Shown: one piece after another, positions 16,463 through 24,811 of the stretch
How positions within the stretch are numbered: position 1 is the first letter of the stretch
How the letters are laid out: each line of letters begins with the position of its first letter
Assembly (NCBI GenBank): GCA_046153505.1
Contig: JBJXDT010000015.1
Span: forward strand, 1 to 45,133
DNA length: 45,133 bases
Reading direction: 5' to 3'
Origin: JBJXDT01 sp046153505
Lineage (GTDB): Bacteria; Pseudomonadota; Gammaproteobacteria; Burkholderiales; Methylophilaceae
The notes under the pieces: generated by a model
Databases searched by the model: none
What the model was told of the DNA's origin: nothing
The model's input: the letters and a program-made list of their open reading frames with translations, nothing else
Program-made: the position numbers and the translations under genes

Positions 16463-16477
16463 TTTAGAGTAAATATT

Positions 16478-18325
16478 ATGAGCAAAAAAATAGGTATTAC
16501 AGAACTCGTTTTACGTGACGGACATCAATCACTTATCGCAACGCGGATGCGTACAGACGACATGCTACCAATATGCTCAGCACTCGATGCGATAGGTTTT
16601 TGGTCTCTCGAGGCTTGGGGCGGGGCAACATTTGATGCTTGTGTACGCTTTCTGAAAGAAGACCCGTGGGAGCGCCTCAAAAAACTACGTAAAGCGCTAC
16701 CCAACAGCCAAATTAATATGTTGTTACGTGGTCAAAATCTATTGGGTTATCGCCATTATTCTGACGATGTGGTACACGCATTTGTAAAACTTTCTGCAAA
16801 TGCTGGCGTTGATGTGTTTCGTATTTTTGATGCAATGAACGATGTTCGCAATCTTAAAACCTCAATTGAAGCAGTTAAAAAGGTTAAAAAACATGCCATC
16901 GGCACGCTTTCTTACACAACAAGTCCAGTACATGATGTGACTTATTTTGTGAGTTTAGCAAAAGAATTAGAATCTTTAGGTTGCGATAGCATTGGTGTAA
17001 AAGACATGGCGGGCTTGCTCACGCCTACAATTGCTAGCGAATTGATAAAAGCTTTAAAAGATGCAGTTAAATTACCAGTGCATATTCATAGCCACGCCAC
17101 TTCTGGTTTGGCAAGTATGGTCATGCTTAAAAGTGTTGAAAATGGCGCAGATATTATCGATACCTGCAATTCTTCGTTCTCGGAAGGCGCGAGCCACCCA
17201 ACGACAGAAAGTATGGTGGCAGCGCTAAAAGGCACGCCATATGACACCGGTCTAGATTTGGCGAAGTTGCAAGAAGTTACTGCCTATTTCCGCGAAGTTC
17301 GCAGGAAATACTGGCAATATGAGAGCGAATTTACGGGAGTTGATACACGCGTTTTGGTCAACCAAGTGCCAGGAGGCATGATTTCAAACTTATCTAACCA
17401 GCTTAAAGAACAAGGCGCGTTAGACAAAATGGATGCAGTGCTATCCGAAATACCTCGCGTACGTGAAGATTTAGGCTATCCTCCGCTCGTTACGCCGACC
17501 TCGCAAATCGTCGGTACACAGGCGGTCTTAAACGTGATGACTGGCTCGCGCTATAAATCCGTGACCAATGAAGTAAAAAATTACTTGCTTGGGCACTATG
17601 GCAAATCACCTGCACCCGTAAGTTCAGAAATGAGCAAATATGTTGACATGAACACTGCTATCACTTGCCGCCCTGCCGACTTATTAGAGCCGGAAATGGC
17701 AAAATTGCAAGCGGAAACCGAACGACTTGCACAAAGCGACGAAGATGTACTCACATTCGCCATGTTCCCGGATATTGGGCAAACCTTCTTACAAGAACGC
17801 AATGCAGGCAGCTTAAAACCTGAAGCACTATTGCCAAAAGAGGCCGCGAATGCAGGTGCTTCGCGCTATGCAGCAGATGAGTTTAAAGTGACGCTACATG
17901 GCGAAACCTTCCATATTAAATTAACTGGTAGTGGTCATGCTGGCGAAGAAAAACGCCCATTCTATGTTTCTGTTGATGGTATCGCCGAAGAAGTCATTGT
18001 AGAAACCTTGAATGAAATTGAGATTTCTGGCAATGGCGTTAGCAAGGGTAACGGCAAGAAAAAAGAAGTCTCAAAAACCTCCTCTGGCCGCCCTCGCCCT
18101 AACCACCCAGGCTGCGTAACCACGGCGATGCCAGGCACCATTGTGGCTGTTAAAGCCAATGTGGGCGATAAAGTCAATGCGGGGGACGGCGTGCTTGTTA
18201 TCGAGGCGATGAAGATGGAGAACGAAATTCAAGCTTCTACTACGGGCACAGTGGTTGCCGTGCACGTGAAAAAAGGCGATTCCGTGACACCTGACGAATC
18301 TTTATTAGAAATTCAACCTGAATAA
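16478..18325 (+). CDS. pycB: Pyruvate carboxylase subunit B (carboxyltransferase plus biotin carrier)
   Basis: 615 residues. The N-terminal TIM barrel begins with LVLRDGHQSLIATRMRTDDM and includes NMLLRGQNLLGYRHY and the metal-binding histidines of HIHSHATSGLASM. A conserved helical domain follows (VPGGMISNLSNQLKEQG). After a low-complexity linker (about 520-540) the biotinyl domain carries EAMKMENEI with the acceptor lysine at K579. The same architecture occurs in oxaloacetate decarboxylase alpha chains, but no sodium-pump beta or gamma genes are nearby and a biotin carboxylase precedes it, so ATP-driven carboxylation is favoured. Confidence 0.87.
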   Translation: MSKKIGITELVLRDGHQSLIATRMRTDDMLPICSALDAIGFWSLEAWGGATFDACVRFLKEDPWERLKKLRKALPNSQINMLLRGQNLLGYRHYSDDVVHAFVKLSANAGVDVFRIFDAMNDVRNLKTSIEAVKKVKKHAIGTLSYTTSPVHDVTYFVSLAKELESLGCDSIGVKDMAGLLTPTIASELIKALKDAVKLPVHIHSHATSGLASMVMLKSVENGADIIDTCNSSFSEGASHPTTESMVAALKGTPYDTGLDLAKLQEVTAYFREVRRKYWQYESEFTGVDTRVLVNQVPGGMISNLSNQLKEQGALDKMDAVLSEIPRVREDLGYPPLVTPTSQIVGTQAVLNVMTGSRYKSVTNEVKNYLLGHYGKSPAPVSSEMSKYVDMNTAITCRPADLLEPEMAKLQAETERLAQSDEDVLTFAMFPDIGQTFLQERNAGSLKPEALLPKEAANAGASRYAADEFKVTLHGETFHIKLTGSGHAGEEKRPFYVSVDGIAEEVIVETLNEIEISGNGVSKGNGKKKEVSKTSSGRPRPNHPGCVTTAMPGTIVAVKANVGDKVNAGDGVLVIEAMKMENEIQASTTGTVVAVHVKKGDSVTPDESLLEIQPE

Positions 18326-18340
18326 ATCGGAATTCATCAT

Positions 18341-18370
18341 AATAAAGCCGACAAAATTTGTCGGCTTTTT
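18341..18370 (+). terminator. Terminator after pycB
   Basis: aaagccgacaaa pairs with tttgtcggcttt, followed by a T-run. It ends the pyc operon; the maf -35 region overlaps its descending arm. Confidence 0.85.
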
Positions 18371-18379
18371 ATTTTCAAC

Positions 18380-18385
18380 TATAAT
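18380..18385 (+). promoter_or_regulatory. Consensus -10 box immediately before maf
   Basis: A perfect tataat ends 6 bases before the maf ATG, with ttgtcg 16 bases upstream as a possible -35 (4 of 6 matches). Transcription from it would start at or next to the initiation codon. Confidence 0.5.
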
Positions 18386-18391
18386 GTCCTT

Positions 18392-18973
18392 ATGAAACAA
18401 ACTCTTATTTTGGCGTCATCTTCCATTTACAGGCGAGAGCTTTTGCAAAAACTGCAAATTCCATTTAGCGCCATTTCCCCAAAGATTGACGAAACTCCAC
18501 TCGCTGACGAAAAGCCACACGAAACCGCATTGCGACTGGCGCAAGAAAAAGCTAAAAAAGTTGGTGAAGAACATCCTTATGCGCTGGTGATTGGCTGCGA
18601 TCAAGTCGCGACACTTGATGGTGAACAGTTGGGTAAGCCAGGAAACCATAAAAATGCTACTGAACAACTTAAGAAAATGCGGGGTCGCGAAGTGAAATTT
18701 TACAGCGCCATGTGTTTATACAATGCCAGCACAGCCAATATGCAAACTGAAAACGTGCCCTATTTGGTAAGATTTCGACAACTCACAGACGAACAAATCG
18801 AGCGCTATTTGAACAAAGAGCAACCCTATCACTGTGCTGGAAGCGCCAAGTCAGAAGGTTTAGGTATCGCTTTGATTGAGCGTATGATAGGTGAAGACCC
18901 AAACGCGCTGATAGGTTTGCCATTAATCAAGCTTGTATCAATGTTAAATAATGAGAATGTGCACGTAATTTAA
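18392..18973 (+). CDS. Maf-like nucleotide pyrophosphatase, YceF type
   Basis: 193 residues. Maf proteins hydrolyse non-canonical or modified nucleoside triphosphates to monophosphates; the YceF branch prefers 7-methyl-GTP. Visible signatures are LILASSSIYRRELL at residues 4-17, ISPKIDETPL, LAQEKAKKV, CDQVATLDGEQLGKPG (about 70-85) and GSAKSEGLGI (about 150). YceF is usually next to yceD-rpmF, and here it lies 3.5 kb away on the other strand with pycAB in between. There is no recognisable ribosome binding site, since the -10 box occupies its place. Confidence 0.9.
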   Translation: MKQTLILASSSIYRRELLQKLQIPFSAISPKIDETPLADEKPHETALRLAQEKAKKVGEEHPYALVIGCDQVATLDGEQLGKPGNHKNATEQLKKMRGREVKFYSAMCLYNASTANMQTENVPYLVRFRQLTDEQIERYLNKEQPYHCAGSAKSEGLGIALIERMIGEDPNALIGLPLIKLVSMLNNENVHVI

Positions 18974-19022
18974 AAAAATTTAAAAATTAATTAACCCCAA
19001 ACGCAAGATTGCGGCGTGTAAA

Positions 19023-19062
19023 GGTTAAGCGCGATGATCTTTGAATCGACGCCAACTTAACC
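19023..19062 (+). promoter_or_regulatory. Stem-loop directly before the DUF4139 ribosome binding site
   Basis: ggttaa pairs with ttaacc, then gcg with cgc, and cgat with atcg around a 9-base loop; the only irregularities are one bulged A and four unpaired bases. The 3' arm ends two bases before the ggag at 19066. It could control ribosome access; no known riboswitch class is recognised. Confidence 0.45.
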
Positions 19063-19075
19063 AATGGAGAAAAAT

Positions 19076-20581
19076 ATGCGTAACCAAAAATTAGCCACTA
19101 AATTGTCTGTGCTCACGGTAGCCACCATTTCCGCTTTAGCACTTTACTCTTTAGGTATCAATGCCGCCGAAAAAGGAAACTCTAAAACCATGTCACCCAA
19201 TATCAATTATGACGAGCAACGCAGCACGCTTGATGACCAGCAAGCGGTTGCGGTAACGATTTACAACTCTGATTTAGCGTTGGTGAAAGACACGCGCAAG
19301 GTTACGCTTAAAACAGGCTTAAACGCACTGGCCTTGCGCGATGTGAGCGCGCAAATACGCCCTGAAACTGCACTTCTGCGCAGCATTAACGCACCTGGCA
19401 GCCTCAATTTACTCGAGCAAAACTTTGATTTTGATTTGCTCACCCCACAAAAAATGTTAGAGAAATATGTCGGAAAAACCGTCAGTATTGTGAAAACAAA
19501 CCCAGCGACAGGCGCGGAAACCACAGAAAAAGCCACCGTGCTGTCAGCCAACAATGGCGTGGTGCTTAAAATTGGTAACCGCATTGAGACTGGCTTGCCA
19601 GGTCGCATTGTGTATGACGATGTACCAGAAAACTTACGCGACAGGCCGACTTTAGTCACACAAATCAATAATAAAGGCGCGACAGACCAAACTGTAGAGT
19701 TAAGTTATTTAACAGGCGGGTTAGCGTGGAAAGCCGATTACGTGGCAGAGCTAAACGATAAAGAGAACAAGCTCGATTTATCAGGCTGGGTAACACTCAC
19801 CAATACCAGCGGCGCAAGCTATAAAAACGCCAAGTTGCAATTGGTGGCGGGCGATGTCAACCGCGTGCAAGAAAACATTATGCCAATGGCAAAAGCCATG
19901 CGTGGCGAGGTAATGATGGCAGATGCCGCAGCGCCGATGAAAGAAGAAGGCTTGCTGGAATATCATTTATACACCTTAGACCACCCCACAACTATTGCTG
20001 AAAGCCAAACCAAGCAAGTAGCATTACTATCCGCCAGTGGCGTGCCTGCGCGTAAAGAGTTAGTGCTTCGCGGCTCAGAGAATTATTACCTTGGTCAATA
20101 CGGCGAAATTGGCACTAAAATGAAGGTGGAAGTGTTTGTTGAGTTTGAAAACAAAGAAGCCAGCAACTTAGGTATGCCACTCCCTAAAGGCACATTGCGT
20201 GTATATAAAAAAGATAGCAATGGCAACGCGCAGTTTGTGGGTGAAGACAACATTGACCATACCCCAAAAAATGAAACGGTACGCCTAAAATTGGGTAATG
20301 CTTTTGATGTAACGGCAGACCGCAAACAAACCGATTACAAAGTAATGCCTAACCCGACCAGAGGCCATAGCGCATTTGAAACCGCACATGAAATTGTGCT
20401 TAAAAATGCTAAAAAGGAAAAAGTAACAGTCACTATTAGAGAGCCGATTAGTGGCGATTGGAAAATCACCTCTGAAAGCGCTCCGCACACCAAGGCAAAC
20501 AGTAATTTAGCTGTTTGGAAAATTGACGTACCCGCCGAAGGCAGCACAACGCTCACTTATCGTGCTTATGTGAAATACTAA
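19076..20581 (+). CDS. Exported DUF4139-domain protein
   Basis: 501 residues from the ATG at 19076, which has ggag 6 bases upstream; an in-frame ATG at 19064 overlaps that ribosome binding site and is unlikely. Residues 1-30 are a signal peptide (cleavage around NAAEKG). The body is beta-rich and begins VAVTIYNSDLALVKDTRKV, the normal opening of bacterial DUF4139 proteins, and closes with DGTTTLTYR-like residues (EGSTTLTYRAYVKY). LEQNFDFDLLTPQKMLEKYVGK and LSYLTGGLAWKADYVAELN are further family landmarks. Probably periplasmic or secreted; no enzymatic activity is established. It ends 11 bases before the methyltransferase gene. Confidence 0.85.
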   Translation: MRNQKLATKLSVLTVATISALALYSLGINAAEKGNSKTMSPNINYDEQRSTLDDQQAVAVTIYNSDLALVKDTRKVTLKTGLNALALRDVSAQIRPETALLRSINAPGSLNLLEQNFDFDLLTPQKMLEKYVGKTVSIVKTNPATGAETTEKATVLSANNGVVLKIGNRIETGLPGRIVYDDVPENLRDRPTLVTQINNKGATDQTVELSYLTGGLAWKADYVAELNDKENKLDLSGWVTLTNTSGASYKNAKLQLVAGDVNRVQENIMPMAKAMRGEVMMADAAAPMKEEGLLEYHLYTLDHPTTIAESQTKQVALLSASGVPARKELVLRGSENYYLGQYGEIGTKMKVEVFVEFENKEASNLGMPLPKGTLRVYKKDSNGNAQFVGEDNIDHTPKNETVRLKLGNAFDVTADRKQTDYKVMPNPTRGHSAFETAHEIVLKNAKKEKVTVTIREPISGDWKITSESAPHTKANSNLAVWKIDVPAEGSTTLTYRAYVKY

Positions 20582-20592
20582 GTATTCACTGG

Positions 20593-21300
20593 ATGAAACT
20601 AGGCACTCTCTATTTAATACCAGTAACCTTGGGCGATGATAATGTCGCCCAAGTTTTGCCTGCCGAAGTCATTAAATTGACGCAAAGTTTAGAACACTTT
20701 GTGGTGGAAACTGAAAAACCAGCGCGCCAATTCTTAAGCATCATTAAAACCGCCAAACCCGTGCGTGAGCTCTCGCTAAACTTGCTTAACGAACACACGC
20801 AAGATAAAGACCTAGCCGCCCTGCTTACGCCCTTACTTGCTGGCAACGATGTTGGGCTGATGTCAGACGCAGGTTGCCCAGGAGTGGCCGACCCAGGCGC
20901 TCGACTTATCGAGCTAGCGCATAAAAAAGGGATTCGCGTGGTGCCTTTTGTTGGCCCTAGCTCCATTTTATTGGCGTTGATGGCTTCTGGCCTCAATGGG
21001 CAGCAGTTTGCATTTCTAGGCTATTTGCCAGTGGATAAAACCGCGCGCATCACTAAACTGAAAGACATCGAAAAACGCTCCCAAACGCTTAAAGAAACGC
21101 AAATCTTTATCGAAACTCCTTACCGCAACCAACAAATGCTAGAAGCAATTTTAAGCACCTGCAACGCTAATACCCGCTTGTGTATTGCTTGCCACGTCAG
21201 CATGCCAGATGAAATGATAGTGACCAAGAGAGTGAGTGAATGGAAACAAATCGCATTGCCAGATTTAAATAAAAAACCGACGGTTTTTCTGTTGCTGTAA
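20593..21300 (+). CDS. Tetrapyrrole-methylase-fold SAM methyltransferase, short RsmI relative
   Basis: 235 residues. The N-terminal GTLYLIPVTLGDD and the SAM-binding loop DAGCPGVADPGARLIELAH (about 92-110) place it in the RsmI/CobA-fold methylase superfamily, where RsmI has TP in place of CP. GPSSILLALMASGLNGQQFAFLGYLP follows as in RsmI. It is about 50 residues shorter than RsmI, which methylates C1402 of 16S rRNA, and lacks its C-terminal domain, so the substrate may differ. Short homologues are common near maf in betaproteobacteria. Confidence 0.82.
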   Translation: MKLGTLYLIPVTLGDDNVAQVLPAEVIKLTQSLEHFVVETEKPARQFLSIIKTAKPVRELSLNLLNEHTQDKDLAALLTPLLAGNDVGLMSDAGCPGVADPGARLIELAHKKGIRVVPFVGPSSILLALMASGLNGQQFAFLGYLPVDKTARITKLKDIEKRSQTLKETQIFIETPYRNQQMLEAILSTCNANTRLCIACHVSMPDEMIVTKRVSEWKQIALPDLNKKPTVFLLL

Positions 21301-21324
21301 TCTTAACTAAATTTGGAGAGATTC

Positions 21325-21807
21325 ATGAAAGTAGGTTTTCATGCAAATGTGTGCGATCAATCTACTTCTTACGTAGTTGATGCATTACACAAACCATTTA
21401 AAGAATTAGGAGCAATGCTTGAAGCAGACTATGGTGGAATTATTTAGCATCTGTGGATAGACATAGAACTTATTGAACGCGAAAGAAAAGCTTTGAATTT
21501 TCGCTTCCAAAAACGCGTTTCAGGGTATTCTCGCTTCGAACTCCCCGCAATTCCCGATAGCTTAAATGTTGGTCATTACAGCGTAAAACCAAACTTCCAA
21601 GTACTTCTTTCTCTTAATTCTGAACAAGTAGTCCCGTACGTTCTTAGCTTATTATATGATTCCACAGAAATTTTGTATGTTGCAGAGAAAAAACTTGGCG
21701 GGTTTAATACTGCGTTGTTTAGAGAAAATTTTCTAGAAAGTTGCAAGCAAATTGGCTACGAATTGCCTAAGTTAAGTATGTTTAATAAATTCTTTACAGG
21801 CGCATAA
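21325..21807 (+). pseudogene. Unrecognised 160-codon gene interrupted by one in-frame TAG
   Basis: An ATG at 21325 with a well-spaced ggag opens a frame that reads MKVGFHANVCDQSTSYVVDA and reaches a TAG at codon 41 (21445-21447). The same frame then continues without another stop for 119 codons, including HLWIDIELIERERK, FELPAIPDSLNVGHYSVKPN and LFRENFLESCKQIGYELPK. The composition on both sides of the stop is that of a normal soluble mixed alpha/beta protein, and a single base change (CAG or GAG) would restore it. I know no family. It may be a fresh pseudogene, a sequencing error or an amber codon that is read through. A TTG at 21493 could start a shorter product but has no good ribosome binding site. 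The last 52 bases overlap the 3' end of rnhB on the opposite strand. Confidence 0.6.
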
Positions 21808-22355
21808 CTCAAACGATGTTGTGGGCAAATCCCATGTGCCTGCAAAGCCAATAGGTGCGCAGGGCTTGGGTAGCCTTTGTGTTTGGCAAAACCGTATTGT
21901 GGGTATTGTTTATCCAACTCGTATAGTTCTGTATCGCGCGCGACTTTTGCCAAAATTGATGCGGCTGAAATGGCCTGCACTTTGCTGTCGCCCTTTACAA
22001 TCGCCTCGCACTGCAAGTTGATTTTCGGGCATTTATTGCCATCCACCTGAACCAAGCTTGGAATCACATTAAACTGCGCCTGCATGGCCTCTATGGCGCG
22101 CTTCATCGCCAATAAACTCGCTTGTAGAATGTTGATTTCGTCGATTTCCTTGCATGTGCAACAGGCAATACCCCAAGCCAGCGCTTTTTGTTTGATTTCA
22201 CCGCTTAAAAAATCACGCTTTTTCTCGGAGAGTTTTTTAGAATCCGCCAAGCCTTCAATCGGATTACTGTCATCTAATATCACAGCAGCTGCATAGACGC
22301 TGCCTGCTAAAGGACCACGCCCTGCTTCATCCACGCCGCAGATTAAAACACTCAT
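21756..22355 (-). CDS. rnhB: Ribonuclease HII
   Basis: 199 residues. Removes RNA from DNA-RNA hybrids and single ribonucleotides from DNA. CGVDEAGRGPLAG at residues 6-18 gives the first two acidic ligands; VQVDGNK and the later YELDKQYPQYGFAKHKGYPSP are typical of the family. The start overlaps the lpxB stop as ATGA. The last residues (KNLLNILNLGNS) are encoded by DNA shared with the convergent interrupted gene. Confidence 0.95.
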   Translation of the reverse strand: MSVLICGVDEAGRGPLAGSVYAAAVILDDSNPIEGLADSKKLSEKKRDFLSGEIKQKALAWGIACCTCKEIDEINILQASLLAMKRAIEAMQAQFNVIPSLVQVDGNKCPKINLQCEAIVKGDSKVQAISAASILAKVARDTELYELDKQYPQYGFAKHKGYPSPAHLLALQAHGICPQHRLSYAPVKNLLNILNLGNS

Positions 22356-23488
22356 TTGATGTACGAAAGCACAACTTCGGCCGCTTTTTTTGCTGCATTT
22401 TGCTTAAGCGATTGGTGAATATCTGTAAATTCTTGTTTGATTTCTTTAATCATCACTGGATTATTAAGCATTTGCGTAAGCGCATCTGCTAATTTTTCTG
22501 GGGTAGCCTCTTTTTGTAGTAGTTCTGGCACCAAGAACTTGCCAGCTAGCACATTGGGTAAACCTACATAGGGAAGATAATTCATGCGTTTAAGTATCTG
22601 CCAACTGATGGTCGGCATGCGATAGGTAATCAGCATGGGACGCTTTAAAAGCGCAGCTTCTAGCGTGGCGGTGCCTGATGCGACAATGACAATATCGGCT
22701 GCTTCCATGGCGTCGTGTGCGTGTCCAAATAACACTTGGATATTGGTGGTTTGACTCTGGTTTTTGTATAGCGCATTTTCGAAAATATTTCGGGTTGCCC
22801 GCGTGATAAGCGGTACCAAAAAGACTGAGTTAGGATTGTCTTGCGTAATGAGTTGCGCAGTTTTAACGAACAAGTCTGCATGTTGTAACACTTCAGACTG
22901 GCGGCTACCAGGCAACATGGCAATCACCATGCTACTTTGCTTAAGTTTAAGTGTCTCGCGCGCGGCCTTCATATTGGGCTTTAGGGGAATGTCGTCGGCA
23001 AGAGGATGGCCCACAAATGTGACAGGGATACCTGCCTTTTGATAAATTGCCGGCTCAAATGGGAACAAGGCCAGCATGTGTGAAACTGCGCGCTTGATTT
23101 TGTGAATACGGCCACCACGCCATGCCCATATCGACGGACTGGCATAATGAATGGTTGGAATGCCATGTTTTTTTAATTTACGCTCTAGCCAAAAATTAAA
23201 GTCTGGCGCATCAATGCCAATAAAAACGTCAGGTTCTTCTTGAAGGATTTGTTTCAGCAGATTACGGCGTAGCTTGAGCAAGCCAAACAGGTGCTTGAGT
23301 ACTTCTACATAACCACGTACAGAAAGTTGCTCGATAGCATACAAAGTGCTAGCGCCTTCCCTTTGCATTTTTGGCCCTGCAATTCCAAAAAACTGCAAAT
23401 CCTTACGCTGCTTTTTTAATGCGGCGATTAAGTGTGCTCCAAGCAAATCCCCTGAGGCCTCTCCGGCCACAATTGCTATTTTTGGCAT
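22352..23488 (-). CDS. lpxB: Lipid-A-disaccharide synthase
   Basis: 378 residues, a GT-B glycosyltransferase of inner-membrane lipid A synthesis. It joins UDP-2,3-diacylglucosamine and lipid X. IAVAGEASGDLLGAHLI-like residues (IAIVAGEASGDLLGAHL) start the protein; GIDAPDFNFWL, YASPSIWAWRGGRI and LPGSRQSEV are conserved blocks. It lies 10 bases after lpxA. Confidence 0.96.
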   Translation of the reverse strand: MPKIAIVAGEASGDLLGAHLIAALKKQRKDLQFFGIAGPKMQREGASTLYAIEQLSVRGYVEVLKHLFGLLKLRRNLLKQILQEEPDVFIGIDAPDFNFWLERKLKKHGIPTIHYASPSIWAWRGGRIHKIKRAVSHMLALFPFEPAIYQKAGIPVTFVGHPLADDIPLKPNMKAARETLKLKQSSMVIAMLPGSRQSEVLQHADLFVKTAQLITQDNPNSVFLVPLITRATRNIFENALYKNQSQTTNIQVLFGHAHDAMEAADIVIVASGTATLEAALLKRPMLITYRMPTISWQILKRMNYLPYVGLPNVLAGKFLVPELLQKEATPEKLADALTQMLNNPVMIKEIKQEFTDIHQSLKQNAAKKAAEVVLSYIK

Positions 23489-23498
23489 ACAAATAAAT

Positions 23499-24278
23499 TT
23501 AGCGGATGATGCCGCGAGTTGATACTGTTAAGAAATCCGAAAGTAATTCAATTTTATTGCTGATTTGATGCATTGCGGCCAATTCTGTTTTGGCTTCTTC
23601 TAGTGTTAATCCATTGCGATATAGTGCTTTGTAAGCACGCTTAATTTGCATAATATCATCGGTTGTAAAGCCGCGACGTTTAAGTCCTTCTGAGTTGATA
23701 CCATGTGGCTTTGCATCGTATCCCGCTGCAGTTACATAGGGAGGGATATCTTTAAACACGACAGACCCGACTGCGGTGATGACGTGAGAACCAATTTTGC
23801 AAAATTGATGAATAAGTGTAAAACCACCCAAAATCGCATAATCGTGAATATCTACATGGCCAGCGAGTGATGAGTTATTCGCAAATATAGTGTTGTTGCC
23901 GATAGTACAGTCGTGCGCAATGTGCACATAAGCCATAATCCAATTGTCGTTACCAATCGTGGTAACGCCTTTATCTTGCACTGTGCCTCGGTTAAAAGTA
24001 CAAAACTCGCGAATCGTATTGTTGTCGCCAATCACCAATTCTGTCGGCTCGTCTTTGTATTTTTTATCTTGTGGCTGTTCACCTAAAGATGAAAACTGGA
24101 AAATTTGATTGTTCTCTCCAATTGTCGTTGGACCTTTAAGCACAACATGGCTGCCAATGTGCGTATTAGCGCCGACTTTTACACCTGCACCTATTACTGT
24201 ATATGCACCAACTTCTACGCTACTATCTAGTTCAGCCTTTGGGTCGATAATTGCACTTGGATGAATCTTTTCTAACAT
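23499..24278 (-). CDS. lpxA: UDP-N-acetylglucosamine acyltransferase
   Basis: 259 residues. First step of lipid A synthesis, moving a hydroxyacyl chain from ACP to UDP-GlcNAc. The N-terminal two thirds is a left-handed beta helix of hexapeptide repeats (IGAGVKVGANTHIGSHVVLK). The catalytic base is H122 in HIAHDCTIGNN. The C-terminal helical part (GLKRRGFTTDDIMQIKRAYK) is the ACP-binding domain. Confidence 0.96.
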   Translation of the reverse strand: MLEKIHPSAIIDPKAELDSSVEVGAYTVIGAGVKVGANTHIGSHVVLKGPTTIGENNQIFQFSSLGEQPQDKKYKDEPTELVIGDNNTIREFCTFNRGTVQDKGVTTIGNDNWIMAYVHIAHDCTIGNNTIFANNSSLAGHVDIHDYAILGGFTLIHQFCKIGSHVITAVGSVVFKDIPPYVTAAGYDAKPHGINSEGLKRRGFTTDDIMQIKRAYKALYRNGLTLEEAKTELAAMHQISNKIELLSDFLTVSTRGIIR

Positions 24279-24329
24279 GAATTTATTTTATATTTAACTT
24301 TAAATTTAATAGATAATTATATGTTTTTA

Positions 24330-24794
24330 TTACTTTTCTATCGATTTTAGAATGCACATCATACTTGCCTCAGCGACCACTTCACCGTTCACGGTCGCAA
24401 CGCCAGAGTACTTCCAAATGCCTTTTAAAATACGGTCAATTTTAACATTGAGAAGAATCTGGTCGCCTGGAGAAACGGGCTTTTTGAAGCGCGCGCTATC
24501 GATACCCGCAAAATAATAAACAGAATCTTCGCTTGGTTTAGCGTCCATCGTTTTAAATGACAAAACAGCCGCTGCTTGCGCCATGGCTTCCACGATAAGA
24601 ACGCCTGGCATTACTGGATGATATGGAAAATGCCCAGGAAAAAATGGTTCATTAATGGTCACGTTTTTCAGTGCAACAATTTCCTTTCCAAGCTCCATCG
24701 AAACCACGCGGTCTATCAACACGAATGGATAACGATGAGGTAAATGATCGAGTATTTCGTGAATATCCATGCTGGTGCTGGCGGTGTCGGTCAT
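24330..24794 (-). CDS. fabZ: 3-hydroxyacyl-ACP dehydratase
   Basis: 154 residues, hot-dog fold. Dehydrates 3-hydroxyacyl-ACP, competing with LpxA and LpxD for the same substrate, which may explain their shared operon. LPHRYPFVLIDRV is at 18-30, and catalytic H55 and E69 lie in FFPGHFPYHPVMPG and VEAMAQ. Confidence 0.96.
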   Translation of the reverse strand: MTDTASTSMDIHEILDHLPHRYPFVLIDRVVSMELGKEIVALKNVTINEPFFPGHFPYHPVMPGVLIVEAMAQAAAVLSFKTMDAKPSEDSVYYFAGIDSARFKKPVSPGDQILLNVKIDRILKGIWKYSGVATVNGEVVAEASMMCILKSIEK

Positions 24795-24811
24795 AATTTA
24801 CTTTCAAGAAT

